Shown here one piece after another: positions 9,622 through 20,695 of a DNA stretch of 64,000 bases. Both the position numbers and the translations under genes were made by a program. This DNA is from Metridium senile (lineage: Eukaryota; Cnidaria; Anthozoa; Actiniaria; Metridiidae): NCBI GenBank assembly GCA_949775045.1, contig OX459107.1:11311250-11375249 (forward strand). The letters run 5' to 3'. The notes under the pieces were generated by a model. That model had not been told where the DNA came from, did no database searches, and worked only from the letters and a program-made list of their open reading frames with translations. Each line of letters opens with the position of its first letter. Within the stretch, counting starts at the first letter, position 1.

Positions 9622-10352
9622 ACGTTTGAGCTGAAACACACAAATACTTCTACTGTTGCCTCATTTATATCAAAACTCAGCCAATCTAAGTCTACTGGCC
9701 TCGATCAAATTTCAGTAAGATTACTTCGTGAATGTGGTGACCTGATTTTGGACACCCTTTGTGCTATTTTTAATCGTTCTATCGATTCTTGCATCTTCCC
9801 AGATTACTGGAAATGCTCTAAAGTCATTTCCATTATTCTAACAAGGTAAACACCACGATCTAAACAACTATCGACCAATTTCGATTATTCCTATTGTAGC
9901 CAAAGTGTTTGAAAGGGTTGTCTATAATCAGGTTTCCACTTATTTTCGGGCTTCCGTCGCCTTCATTCTACAGTCACTGCTTTTTTGAGGCAACTGACAA
10001 CTGGGCTTTCAATATTGACAAGGCTGAAGTAAACGCTGTTGTGTTTCTAGATCTGAAAAAAGCGTTTGATACTGTAAATTATCTCTTATCAAAATTACAA
10101 TTCTATGGTATCAAAGGGATTGCTAATGATTGGTTCAGGGCCTATCTTCACAATCGCAATCAAACTTGTTTGGTGAATGACCATTTGTCTAGTAACTATT
10201 CATTCTCAAGTGGCATTCCCCAAGGGACTATACTGGGACCTTTACTATTCATTATTCACATCAATGAACTTTCAAATTATTTAGCCTATTGTCAGCCCAG
10301 ATTGTACGCAGATGACTTGCGACTCTATCGACAGCGTTACAGTACGAGATAA
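9622..10352 (+). pseudogene. LINE fragment B: reverse transcriptase, broken
   Basis: This continues the LINE begun at 6904. SKSTGLDQISVRLLRECGD starts the RT, DLNNYRPISIIPIVAKVFE follows after a frame break near 9848, then another break leads to LDLKKAFDTVNY (motif A), SGIPQGTILGPLLF (motif B) and YADDLRLY (motif C). The copy ends soon after motif C. It is a CR1-like LINE; at least two frameshifts and the loss of everything after the palm make it inactive. Confidence 0.8.
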
Positions 10353-10872
10353 ACTACCATACACAACGTACCTATGCGATCTAGTCAAGTCTTGCACTTG
10401 TTCATGCAGATAGTTTCTAAACTGTTATTTTAAAATGCTTTCCATTATGCACTTTGATCATCCGCAATTTACATGTAATTGACAGCCTCCTTTCAATGAT
10501 AAATACAACAAATCCAAATCTCCTGCTACCATCGACAGTGAACATGAAATAATCACGGTACATCATGGTTATTAAAGATTGAATGAATTAGTTTTGATAG
10601 TTGTATTATTATTTGATTTTTGTGCGCAAGCTGTAAATATGTATATAATGCGATTTGCTCAGTTTGTTACACTTACAGTTATGATTCGTAAATTGCATTC
10701 GTCGCACAAATAATTGACACAGAAAATGATCTAGGTGTTTTTGGTCTTGATTTACCGTTATTTCAATTATAAAATGCCGATTTGTATTTTTCTTTTAGAC
10801 TGTCATATGATCAGTTTATAACTGCGTGTGTGGTCACCCTGTGTGTCACGCGCACAACAAACAGTAGAGACT
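10353..10872. other. non-coding spacer
   Basis: AT-rich DNA between the truncated LINE and the Harbinger element. I see no gene or clear repeat. Confidence 0.5.
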
Positions 10873-11014
10873 TTAAGATACGAACGCTACGGTTCATGAC
10901 TACGGTTGGCCGCGTCTTGGGAAGACTGGGCTGAGTACGGTTCACCATGGCGGGAAAGTTGGACTGTTGTTTACGTTAAGATTTTTCAACTACGGTCAAG
11001 GAGTTTGAGGAAAA

Positions 11015-12097
11015 ATGTCGTTTGAAGAAATTCGAAATGCAATTACCATAAGCTACGCTGAAGGTTTTCTGAGTGACGAAGAATTTTTGGTTCTTTATGA
11101 AGAGTATATGCCAACAAATCGCTCATATCCTTACTGGGAATACGAACCTTTCGTCTTGGATAACTTCACTTCTTCAGAGTGTGAATCGCACTTCAGAGTC
11201 TGTAAGGAAGATATTCCATCTCTTTGTGATTATCTCCATATTCCTGACCGCTTTATCTGCTCTCAAGGAACTGTTTGCAATGGGTTGGAAGGTCTATGCA
11301 TGCTTTTAAAACGACTGGCTTACCCTTGTCGCTACTTTGACATGATTTCAACCTTCGCTCGTCCGGTGCCTGAACTATGCATGATCACAAACACTGTGCT
11401 TGATTGGATGCATGACAATCATGGTTTCCGTTTAACGTCCTGGAACCAACCTTTTCTTTCCCGAATATCACTAGAACAGTATTCACAAGCCGTAGCAAGA
11501 AAAGGTGCGCCACTTCGCAATTGTTTTGGTTTCGTTGACGGCACTGTTCGCCCTATATGCAGACCAGGAGAAAACCAGAGAATAGTTTATAATGGCCACA
11601 AACGAGTACATGCACTCAAATATCAAGCAACTGCTATCCCTAATGGTTTGATAGCTAATCTATATGGTCCTATTGAAGGTTGTCGTCATGACGCTGGGAT
11701 GTTAAGAGAGTCAAATATTTTAGTTGACCTAGAAAGAGTAGCCTTCAGTCCAGCAGGGAATGTACTATGTATATATGGGGACCCTGCATACCCTTTGAGA
11801 CCAAACTTGATGTGTCCCTATCGAGTGGGGGAGGTACCTGTTGTTACAGCTGATATGAAAGCGTTCAATACGGCCATGAGTTCTGTAAGAGTTAGTGTGG
11901 AATGGCTATTTGGTGAAGTTTCAGAATACTTTAAGTTCATTGATTTCAAGAAAAACCAAAAGTTACAGCTAAGTGCTGTAGGAAAGCAGTACTTGGTGTG
12001 CGCACTATTCACAAATATTCTCACCTGTTTATATCGTAACAAAACCTCAATGGCTTTTCAAGTTGATCCTCCAACAGTTGATAGCTACTTATCATAG
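11015..12097 (+). CDS. Harbinger DDE transposase (HARBI1-like), intact
   Basis: This 360-residue protein belongs to the DDE_Tnp_4/HARBI1 group, which cuts and joins transposon ends in the nucleus together with a Myb-like partner. The N-terminal half is helical. The catalytic core shows Asp175 in GFVDGTVRP, GCRHDAGMLRES downstream, Asp256 in IYGDPAYP and Glu296 in RVSVEWLFGEV, giving a complete D-D-E set. Length is normal for the family, and no stop or frameshift is present. The ATG at 11015 is the first in frame after the TIR. The convergent Myb-like gene at 12749-13677 is its expected partner. Confidence 0.92.
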   Translation: MSFEEIRNAITISYAEGFLSDEEFLVLYEEYMPTNRSYPYWEYEPFVLDNFTSSECESHFRVCKEDIPSLCDYLHIPDRFICSQGTVCNGLEGLCMLLKRLAYPCRYFDMISTFARPVPELCMITNTVLDWMHDNHGFRLTSWNQPFLSRISLEQYSQAVARKGAPLRNCFGFVDGTVRPICRPGENQRIVYNGHKRVHALKYQATAIPNGLIANLYGPIEGCRHDAGMLRESNILVDLERVAFSPAGNVLCIYGDPAYPLRPNLMCPYRVGEVPVVTADMKAFNTAMSSVRVSVEWLFGEVSEYFKFIDFKKNQKLQLSAVGKQYLVCALFTNILTCLYRNKTSMAFQVDPPTVDSYLS

Positions 12098-12748
12098 ATA
12101 CAAGAACCTTGTTTTCTGTGTAATTTATTGTTTCTATGATTACTTAGGCCTAGTTTATATGGCGAATCTCACATGTGCCGAATGCAATTAGATCAAAGAA
12201 GAACACCTAATATTGTTTGAATTGTATTTGTCACATGTGAGATTCAACTTATAAACTAACTAGACCTTACATTGCAAAATAGAAGAGTAAAGAATGAAAA
12301 AAATAAAAACCATCAGTAAACAAAGAGATGTCTTAAAAGGTCTTTGGAATAAAGTAATCAAGACAACCAACAGTAATCAGGGATTCACTTTTACCATTAT
12401 TATTAGTATAATAGGTATATGAAGCAAATACTCTACAGGCATTTCAAGTTTAGCCTCCAAGAGTTGACAATTATTAATCTTACAATAATATCTTGTATTG
12501 AGGTATTCATGCTATTTTGCAAAGGCCATATGTATCAGTCTCCAGTATTCAAAAATTCATTATCAACTGCTTGTCAATCACAACAGCAATTAACAGTTTT
12601 TATTCAAGATAACAAATTAAAGTTATATATCATAATATATTTACAACCTCAAGGAATGACAAAGAATTCAAACAAATGCTTTTCTTTATTTTGAACAATG
12701 CTATTTTAATTTTTCATTCTGTATAAATTAACTCAAGATATATGAGAA
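12098..12748. repeat. intergenic part of the Harbinger element with a palindromic insertion (12146-12268)
   Basis: Between the convergent genes, GAATCTCACATGTG (12164-12177) is perfectly inverted at 12232-12245. The pairing continues outward (CCTAGTTTAT with ATAAACTAACTAG), giving a foldback unit of about 120 bp. The rest is AT-rich and presumably holds both polyadenylation regions. Confidence 0.5.
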
Positions 12749-13677
12749 CTATACAAGTGGCATTTCAATAAACCTGGGTACTGCTAAATTTAAATCTACT
12801 AAGTGTAAATAGACCATACCATTGCTTTTAGCCTTTCGCCATGTTTTCATTGCCTTATCTCTAGTGTTTAGAGCATCTTGTCTCTTTTTTTCTTCCTTTT
12901 TCCCATCTTTTGCACTAGCAGGAATCGGTGTAGTTTTCATTCTTTCTATTATGTCTTCTAATATCTGCTCAGTTTCTGTTGGAGGATCAGGAGCTGTACC
13001 AGTTGCTGCCTCTTCTGCATTGATTTTCCTTTTATGATCTGACAATAATTTGCTGAAACGTTCCCTAACACTTCTTTGATCTCTAGGCTTGCTTGAGAAG
13101 TGGGCATATCGATTTATCTTCTCTGCAACTTCTGACCATTTTAAACCTGTCTCTTTAGTCCCAGGTTTGTAGAGGTAGGGTTCCACTACAAGCACTTCTC
13201 TTAGAAAGAGTCTGTCCCTTTCTTCAGTCCATTTAAATGTCCCACTTAAAATTAGAAGATAAACAGTTGATTGAATCAAATACGAAAGTAGCACAACAAA
13301 ATACAGTGTATGTATAATAAGCTGATTGGCGTCTGTCAAGACCTACTAGTTGTAAAAATGATAGAGTAAACACACTCATTCATTCACATAATTAATCAAC
13401 ACTTAATCAGCAAATAATAAGAAATAAGTTAAACTTTTACTTACTTATTTCGCTGTGCGTCATCTGATTGTTGGCATGAACTAAAAACAAAAAACAAAAA
13501 TTTAGTTTTAAGTGTGTCGTTGTTGTTATTTTTTGCGTTGGAAGTTGTTTCAAAATATATGAGAGAAATATACGTAATTAGGCTCAAACTAAACTACAAT
13601 TTAACTCGATATCCTTTGAATTTAGCAGAAAAGTTCAGCTTCTAAGCTCACCTGTTGTCTGACTTTTTTGCCGCCAT
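12749..13677 (-). CDS. Harbinger Myb/SANT-like DNA-binding protein, three exons
   Basis: I propose exons 13652-13677, 13445-13480 and 12749-13244 on the minus strand. Donors are GTGAGC and GTAAGT, and acceptors are TTTTTAG and TTTTAAG. The joins keep one frame of 185 codons starting at an ATGGCGGC at 13677. The core (FKWTEERDRLFLREVLVVEP, then GLKWSEVAEKIN and RSVRERFSKLLSDHKRK) is a trihelix/Myb-like domain of the kind encoded by ORF1 of PIF/Harbinger elements. That protein binds element DNA and brings the transposase to the nucleus. The C-terminus is Lys/Glu rich. An unspliced reading would give a spurious hydrophobic N-terminus. Confidence 0.8.
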
Positions 13678-13976
13678 GCTCCTGGAATCAATCAAAGTCT
13701 AAAATTCAAGAAAAACAATATCGTGAGACAAACATTTTGGCTTCAGGGGCTGAATTATGAATACAAAAAACATTCAGCGATGTAAATACGGTTAAAAAAA
13801 TCAAAAATAACTGAAAGAATGTCTAATATTGTCACCGCTACGCCAACTTACCTCAGAACACACCGTCGCAGAAATGGAACGGTGGCATTTACATTTCCAG
13901 TCATGCGTACTGCAACTCGACCCAGGCCATATGTCGCGGTCAACCGTACTCATTTACCGTAGCGTTCGTATCTTAA

Positions 13977-14850
13977 ACACTCTAGTATGACAATCATGAC
14001 AGCCGAGTGATAAACATAGCCGACTATACCAGTTTAAAAGCTTTTTTTCTTACTCAAAACTCTAAAGCGAGGTACTCGTACTACATTTGGATTGATATAA
14101 CATTATAATGATTTCATTAGTCGCCATTTGGTTTGAAATGTACCGAATTCTCGAAGTACAACGTTTGACCAGTTATCGAGGGAAACCAGTTCGAGATTTG
14201 TCACTTCAAATATCCCACTCTAAAAAAGCCAAATGTCGCTGAGTTCAAGTTATTTGTAGCCTGTAGGTCAGTATGGATGGTCTAGACTATGAGAATGATG
14301 ATATAAAAGTGTTCTAGGTAAGTTTTGCGTATTTTATTTAGTCATAATAGGTGTTAACATTACTTGACCCTTCGAATGTCACGCAATATTTTAACCAAAA
14401 TGCCATGTGTTTGAGACCTTCTAAAATTTCCCCATTTTAATAGCCCAAAAATATTATTATATTATTTAGACCACAGAATCATGTGCCAGTGTGAGATTTT
14501 TGACGTTAAAGTTAGATAAATTTTGAATATGATAAATAAGATAAATATTTTGAATATGAAAAATCGATAATATCGAAAAATCGTGAAAATATTCACATTG
14601 TAAAGTTTTTAAATAAAACTCATTTCAGATAGTCCTTGTTTATGTATACTTTAAGGAAATATTGTTTTAGTTGTCGTAATTTTAATGATCTCTTTGTAAA
14701 CCCGCTCGTTTTAGAGTACGTTGACGACCTAGGAAAATCGCCTCATATGGCCCGAACAGAAAAAGAATTATTTCTAACGAGCTAAAAAGCACACCATTAG
14801 TTATAGGTTATGTAAGCCTACAAACTGAGAAAGTTTGAGCGATCTGATAA
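13977..14850. other. non-coding flank, possible mini exon at 14273-14317
   Basis: Mostly AT-rich without genes. An ATG at 14273 opens 14 codons (MDGLDYENDDIKVF) that end in a TAG overlapping a strong GTAAGT donor at 14318. This could be a decayed first exon for the gene at 14909, but the stop argues against it. Confidence 0.3.
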
Positions 14851-14908
14851 TTTTCAAGATTTCCAAGGTCTGGGCGATATTTCCTGACTCTTGCTCTTAA
14901 GTACACAG

Positions 14909-15837
14909 CACTTCTTAACTCGCAAATTTCCTCAACAAGACCCAGACAGTTATATGGAATCTGTGAATCAACACAATTAAAGTTTGAAGTCTCCGAAGCA
15001 CTTTCAAAAGCATCTGAAATTCAAAATGCAGTAAATAAGCTTTCATTAGTGAAAGAAAGGTGTGTGCTAGAAAATCTTGGTATCATTTCTGAAACGACCG
15101 TTAGTGATGAAGAATCCAGCAGTGATGTGGGCCAAGATGAAAGTCTTGATGAAGAACCATATAGTTTACTAGACATTGAGCAAGAAGATAGTCAAGATGT
15201 AGATAAATCAAAGCCACCCAAAGCTGATACTCGTAGTAAGGAGAATAGAGATAATCTAACAGATTCTGACTTTGTCGAGAAAAATGCTTCCATTCTTTCA
15301 CCTGTACCAAAAAATGAACAACTGCTAAATTTACTGAGAGAAAATGATCTGAACTGGTTTTCTTTTGTTATGGAATTGAAACTTCTGTTAAGCAACTATT
15401 CAAGTGAAGTTCTGAATCAAGGGTTGATTGACTTTGCTCATTTTCTCTCATCAAGTGATATTAGTGAGGAAGAGGACAAAATGATTGAGCAATCAAGGCA
15501 AGCATTCCTGCTTTCTCAGCGGCAAAACACAGATGAGTACATAAACACTGATTCAGAAAGTGATGACCCAGAGGATTACGCAAACATTAATTTTGAAGGA
15601 AATGTTTCTGACCCTGGTTTAGTGGATTTAGTCAAAAAGAAGAGATGCATTCTGAAAAGAAAAGCTAAGCGACTCTATCATAAAGAATTAGCGGAGAGGG
15701 CCTTGCTGAAGCGTCGAGTAACACCACGTGCATCTAGGATTCTTAAAAAGTATCCCAATCAGTTTAGCCATCTTAGCTTATTTGTATATCTTCCAACATG
15801 GCCGCCGGAAATGATTACACAATTTTTGATCAGGTGA
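14909..15837 (+). CDS. acidic protein exon of unknown function
   Basis: An open frame runs from an acceptor-like CACAG at 14904-14908 to the TGA at 15835. It is strongly acidic in the middle (SDEESSSDVGQDESLDEE; later SESDDPEDYANI). There is a leucine-rich segment (LLNLLRENDLNWFSFVMEL) and a basic tail (KKKRCILKRKAKRLYHK). No catalytic motif is evident. The make-up, acidic stretches then a basic nuclear-signal-like tail, recalls the N-terminal parts of multi-copy, transposon-linked anthozoan proteins, but I cannot name a domain. The stop may be a lesion, because related-looking coding continues in another frame to 16118. Confidence 0.5.
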
Positions 15838-15959
15838 TTGCTAACAAAGATGCGGGTCGTTATACCACCAACTAAAGACTCCAACCGGCCACATTCCATT
15901 TTTAAAGAGGATCAAGTTCAAACATTGCTCCGCTTGTGTAAAGACATGTCCGTTGTTAC

Positions 15960-16118
15960 CCCAATACCCCAAAACCAGAAATAACAAAAAGGCTCTCGAA
16001 AGACAAGGAATGGGAAAAAGTACTTAAAATAATGAAACACGATCAATTAGTAAGTCGTTTAAAGTACGAGCGTAATCACAAAGCGCTAATGGGGAAGATC
16101 AGCGGAAAGCGCAAGTAG
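15960..16118 (+). pseudogene. basic C-terminal fragment, probably the end of the preceding gene
   Basis: In a different frame from the acidic exon, TKRLSKDKEWEKVLKIMK followed by SRLKYERNHKALMGKISGKR reads to a TAG at 16116. The charged, coil-like composition suits a C-terminal tail. A frameshift or an unrecognised intron would connect it to the exon above. Confidence 0.3.
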
Positions 16119-16240
16119 TTAGAAGTGTCAATGCACTCAGCATCCAAGTATGTTCAAACAATTAAATTCATCTATATCAAATGATGTACATTCATAATCA
16201 TGTCTAATATATGTACTTATTGATATAGGCGGAAGATATA

Positions 16241-16496
16241 CACCTATTTCAATTAACCTTGTCCATCTGGAATGGTTGATCTGAGACCGATAGGAATTGT
16301 GGGAGCTCGTTAAACTGCAGATACACTATTATAATCACTCTTGAATATTAATGTTTACTTCTGAAATACTGTTATCTGTAATTCAGCACCATTCAAGTGT
16401 GATTAAAACAGTGTATTTGAAATTGAATGAACTCCCACAATTCCTATCGGTCTCAGATCAACCATTCCAGATGGACAACGTTAATTGAAATAGGTG
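16241..16496. repeat. TA-flanked palindromic MITE, copy 1 (256 bp)
   Basis: The ends are CACCTATTTCAATTAA inverted on each other. The first ~65 bp of each arm match with one difference by eye. TA flanks both sides (16239-16240 and 16497-16498), as expected for Tc1/mariner target duplication. A second copy of the same 256-bp length lies at 56108-56363. It has no coding capacity, so it depended on a transposase in trans. Confidence 0.85.
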
Positions 16497-16498
16497 TA

Positions 16499-17503
16499 CT
16501 GTATACCTGGCGTATGATAAAGTGAATTTCGTCCAAGAATCCATGCAGAGCTTTTGAAAAAATTTGGCTTCAAACTTTAAAATGTTTATAGTTTACAGAA
16601 TGTTAATCATTCTGTTATATATTCATTGTACCTAGCAATGCATTGGTTTAATAAACGTTATTTTCTGATTTAAAAGAGTGTAGATTTTATTTCTTTAATA
16701 TTTGAATTGATGCTGCATTTTTATTTGGTCGTCATTATTGTTACTACTAAGAGGTTCTTAACCGAGATGTCTGATATTTTCCCGTACAGGCCGAACAAGC
16801 GAGGTTAATAAAGCGTTTATTATATGGCTTTTTTTCCTAGCGATGAACGAAATCGCAAATATTTTATCGCCAAATTTCTCATTATTGATTGAATAAAAAT
16901 ACACTAAACAGGCTAAAAGACACTTTGCAGATATGATAAGGCAAAACTTTAACAAAATATTCATTGCAATACTTTACAAGTTGTTTTTAATTTCCCAGTC
17001 TGAAAAAAATACGAAAATTGGACTGTTGTCATAGAAAAAGTCCAATACGACTTTGGATGGACCGCGCGTCAACCAATTAGAATTCGAGAAATATTTAAGC
17101 CATATAAGTATAAATGCTTGTTTCTAAAACTTGTCAGAATATATAAGAGCAAACTTTATTGTTTAAAGTACCTCCGATGTTTTGTAAAAACATTTTATCT
17201 CTCAACTCATCGTATACCACGTGATCAAAAAAAAAACGAGATGGCGGAATCGCTAGGTAGGAAATTAAAGGGTACATCATAACTTTAAGAGGAGTGCATC
17301 GATTAAAGGCAAACCAGCTTTTCTGTTATGCTATTTTTCAGGCAAAATTTGATGTACTTATTTTAGTTTTACAAACCTTTGATAGTGACTGAAAATGATG
17401 CATGAAATGATGCGTCTACAAAGGAAAGTTTCGAAATAGCCAGCGGTAAGCAATTTGCATATAGAATTCGGAGTGATGTAGACTGACATCAATTTGATTA
17501 CAG
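16499..17503. other. about 1 kb without a gene
   Basis: AT-rich. An ATGGCGGAATCG near 17240 opens only 13 codons, though ATGGCG contexts elsewhere here mark first exons. Nothing firmer can be supported. Confidence 0.45.
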
Positions 17504-17842
17504 CTCTATACAATCCTTGAAAAACAAGAATATGTATTTAATATTCAAGAGTGTGCAAAGAAAGAATGGAACATCCCACACCCGGAAACAGCACCAAATA
17601 GAGTGATGGACGAAGAACTAGACTAAAACCTTGGCCTAGGTCTACAAGACCTACACGGATTTCCAAGTGATCCTCCGCCAAGAGAACTGATTCGATGTAC
17701 AAGAAACAAGTTTGAAGCTTCACTTATACTTATTATAATTTGCTTCATTGCCATTATGGTTTTCCTATTGATTATGGAATTCACATTAAACTTATTACAT
17801 TTTACAGTTGTTTTCACATTACTTTACCGCCACGAGTTTTGA
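17504..17842 (+). pseudogene. single-pass membrane protein exon with one internal stop
   Basis: After an acceptor-like GATTACAG (17496-17503), one frame runs 113 codons to a TGA, interrupted only by TAA at 17624-17626. The first part is polar (YTILEKQEYVFNIQECAKKE), a Pro-rich stretch follows (FPSDPPPRELIRC), then a strong membrane helix (ASLILIIICFIAIMVFLLI) and a short tail. I do not recognise the family. The single stop suggests recent inactivation or a misplaced exon boundary. Confidence 0.35.
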
Positions 17843-18145
17843 AGTTTGTTGCGATGTACCAAAATACATTGCGAACTTCGCAAGTACATTGCAAAGTAGC
17901 CAATGAAACTCCGAAGTTCAAAACGTATTTCGCAATTTGCTTGGCGCGAAAGTACACACAGTAGATGTTCAGTTTATCATGTCAGAGAAAGGAAACTTTT
18001 TATCGCTCTCAACAGAATAGTTAGATTATAGTCAGCACAAATAATAAGAGATACTTTAAAGGAAAATGGGTTCACAAGCCGGTTACAACTGAATCTTTAT
18101 AGCGAAAACAATCACAATGCCATTTAAGAGTAAATGATAACAACC

Positions 18146-18925
18146 CTGTATTTTTGAAATCGAGAGTGGTACCATTTACTATTCGCAACAAATATGAAGC
18201 GGCTCCCGCCAAGCTGGAGACAGAGGATATAATTGAAAGAGTAGACCACTCAGACTGGGCTTCACCAACGGTTCCTGTGGTTAAGCCTGATGAAGGAATG
18301 AGGATTTGTGGTATTACTCAATAACCATAAACACGTTTTCGAGCAGTACAAGCACATCTCTGCAGTTTAACTACGCCATGATTGTCTGGATGTCTCTGCT
18401 CAGTGGACTTTTCTACGTTTTCAAGTTTTAACTTGTTTTTCCACAAAATGTTTCAAACCCCTGATTACCCTTCTAGGGGAAAACCAGCCAGTACCGCAGA
18501 TTGCTTCAGCATGGATTAAGAGGTGATCTCTGCTTTTAGCTGCATACAACTACACCATTGAATTCATACCTGGAAAGGACAATACATATGCTGATTATCT
18601 ATCCAGGAAACTCGTTCAAGCAGAACCTTCTGTAGACGAACAGGTGAATGTACAAGTTTTGTTTATTCAAGTGGATCAGATAGTAGATGCTACTATGGTT
18701 GCTATGGAAACCAGAAATGATCCCATTTTGTGCAAAGTTCTACGTTACACCAAAGAAGGGTGGCCTGATAAACTTGAAGCCGAACTCCTTTCCTACTTTT
18801 ACAAGAGGTTTGAATTGACTAATGAAGACACCGTTCTGTTATTAGACTCTAGAGTGATAGTTCCTGATTTTTTACGATCATTTCTACTGAATGACCTACA
18901 TGCCGAACACCTAACACAAATGTAA
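18146..18925 (+). mobile_element. Ty3/Gypsy pol remnant (RT start, RNase H end, integrase start)
   Basis: Three pol pieces survive in order. HSDWASPTVPVVKPD near 18250 is the opening of Gypsy RT. After a deletion of nearly all the RT palm, IEFIPGKDNTYADYLSR at about 18560-18615 is the end of RNase H. TRNDPILCKVLRYTKEGWP then DSRVIVPDFLR and LLNDLHAEH is the N-terminal zinc-binding region of integrase, which stops at 18925. No LTRs were recognised. It is an inactive internal-deletion fragment. Confidence 0.8.
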
Positions 18926-20386
18926 TAAACTTTGGTCACAAATGTAATAAAAGTCATAAATATCCAAAACCCCGAAAGAAACCTTATGTATCAGTCCAAG
19001 TAAAAGTATAATCAAATAGAAAAAAAAAAAACACACAATAAATAATTTATAATAAAACAAATATCTAAAAAAAAATATAATAGGATAAAAAATAAAAAAT
19101 AAAAAGCATAACGCTCACTTTAATTATACTCCGAAATTGGTCGCACATTATCGAAAATAAATCATAAAAAATGTAAAATGCTCATTATTTTCATAAATTA
19201 CGCTGTAATTGATAATAAAATGGAATATATGTCGAATAATGCATTTCTATTTCTTCTTTTCGTTATTTATTTTCATTTTTTGTGTTTACGGGTGTTTATT
19301 ACTTTAACTAACTTGGGCTTGCTCGGATTGTGTATTATTGAAACTTTTGCGCTTGTTACTTTATGTTTACTGAATTGGCTTTTTTTCATAGCATATCACA
19401 ATTCAAATGACATGAAAAACATGGATATATAATAATAAACATTTTATATCCGTAATAGTAAACGGCTTTAAGGTCTTAAAGGAGGCTGCGAGGGGTACAA
19501 TTTGAAGAATGACATCTTTTTCGCATTTTGGTGTTATAAAATTATATTTCAGCACATGAAAGTCAAACATAGTACTTCAACTTGGTGCAAAATAGGACAG
19601 CAAGGGGAGTTGAGGCATAATACAATATAATAGAATACAAGTATAATAAAAGATAACGAATATAATTTATAATTGTCATCATTTGGTCTTGGTATTTGAT
19701 TGTGCTGTTATTATTAATTAATATACGGCTGAAGAAATATGCACAAAAAAAAGAAGAAGGAAGAAGGAGAAAAACAATTACCTTAAAATAAGTGCGTATG
19801 ATGCTGCATGGCAAAAGGAAGTTCTGGTAAATGAATTGACAATGCCGGACCAGTAAATTATACTGCGGAGTGTATATTGAAGATAGGCTAGGAATGGAAC
19901 CTGTTGCAATGAAAAAAGAAGAACAATAACAAAGGAAGTTAACTTTATACTTATCTATTTATAAACACTATCTTAAAGAACACAATAGTACTTCTCCGAC
20001 AACTTAATTAATAACTTTATTGTCCTTAAGAAATGTTCTAGCAAATTTGACTGCTTTCTGCTTGAGCTGTACATCAGGGAATTAACACCTGTCCTGAATG
20101 TACAGTCCGATTCCATCAAGGCTAAATTATTTACATAAATTAGTTTATAAGCGAACTTTCTGCATTTTGTAATTAGTATTATCTGATAATGGAGCGTGAT
20201 GGCTCCGAAACGTCAAAAATTTATTTCATTTTTACGTCATTATGTATTATGTGTAGCCTAGCTTTTGCTTATGTACAAGTACATGTTCATTTTATATTTG
20301 CGTTTTAGACTATTTGTGATGTATTTTTTTGGGCGTACATTACATTGAATACATAAGATAAGATTAACCATATTTTCTTTTGTTAG
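18926..20386. other. AT-rich gap with a hammerhead-like motif
   Basis: No gene is convincing. A hydrophobic 84-codon frame at 19178-19432 is probably chance in AT-rich DNA. At 20183-20214 CTGATAA, a GGAGC/GCTCC stem and CGAAAC resemble a degenerate hammerhead core. A-rich runs near 19020-19110 look like simple sequence. Confidence 0.4.
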
Positions 20387-20695
20387 CTTCTGGCTTGTCT
20401 CTTACTAAGACGACATTCACACCCAGGGTGGCTGAAGACCTAGATAAGTGGGAAGAGAATGAAGTTTGCTTGTTATTAAGTTGTCATTCTGATCACAAGC
20501 ACCTGATAAACAACAATGACAAAACTACAAAGAAGGCAATTTTTGAGAAAGTTTCCAGCTCATTCAATGAAAAGTCAAACCAAAAAGTAACTTGGGATCA
20601 GTGCCATAGGAAGTGGCTAGAGCTTGGATCCAAGTGCAGAGCAGTAACAGAAGTGGAGCAGACAAAAAAAGCTGCCCAAAGAACCTGGATCATAT
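20387..20695 (+). CDS. internal exon with Myb/SANT-like domain
   Basis: The exon is bounded by TTCTTTTGTTAG and a GTAAGT donor at 20696. Its 309 nt give LDKWEENEVCLLLSCHSDHK followed by KKAIFEKVSSSFNEKSNQK and CHRKWLELGSKCRAV. The Trp spacing and helices match a trihelix/Myb_DNA-bind_4-type DNA-binding domain, common in Harbinger partner proteins and host regulators. No neighbouring exon in the correct phase was found, so it may be a detached piece of a gene or element. Confidence 0.6.

Larger units (their letters stand above)
10877..13972 (+). mobile_element. complete PIF/Harbinger transposon, 3.1 kb
   Basis: Terminal inverted repeats of 38 bp (10877-10914 and 13935-13972; start GATACGAACGCTACGG; 34 of 38 identical by eye) enclose the two genes expected of an autonomous PIF/Harbinger element: a DDE transposase and, in the opposite direction, a Myb/SANT-like DNA-binding protein. 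TTAA lies immediately outside both ends; the family usually duplicates a 3-bp TWA, and TTA/TAA are contained in it. Both genes appear open, so this is the best candidate in the window for a recently active element. Confidence 0.85.

Noticed and set aside
12749..13339. Unspliced 196-codon Myb-like ORF starting at 13339
   Set aside because: Its first ~32 residues are hydrophobic intron translation; the spliced model explains the region better.
17240..17290. ATGGCGGAATCG as a gene start
   Set aside because: The frame stops after 13 codons and no matching downstream exon was found.
19178..19432. Hydrophobic 84-codon frame as a membrane protein
   Set aside because: T-rich DNA gives Phe/Leu/Ile by composition; no splice sites or homologous pattern.
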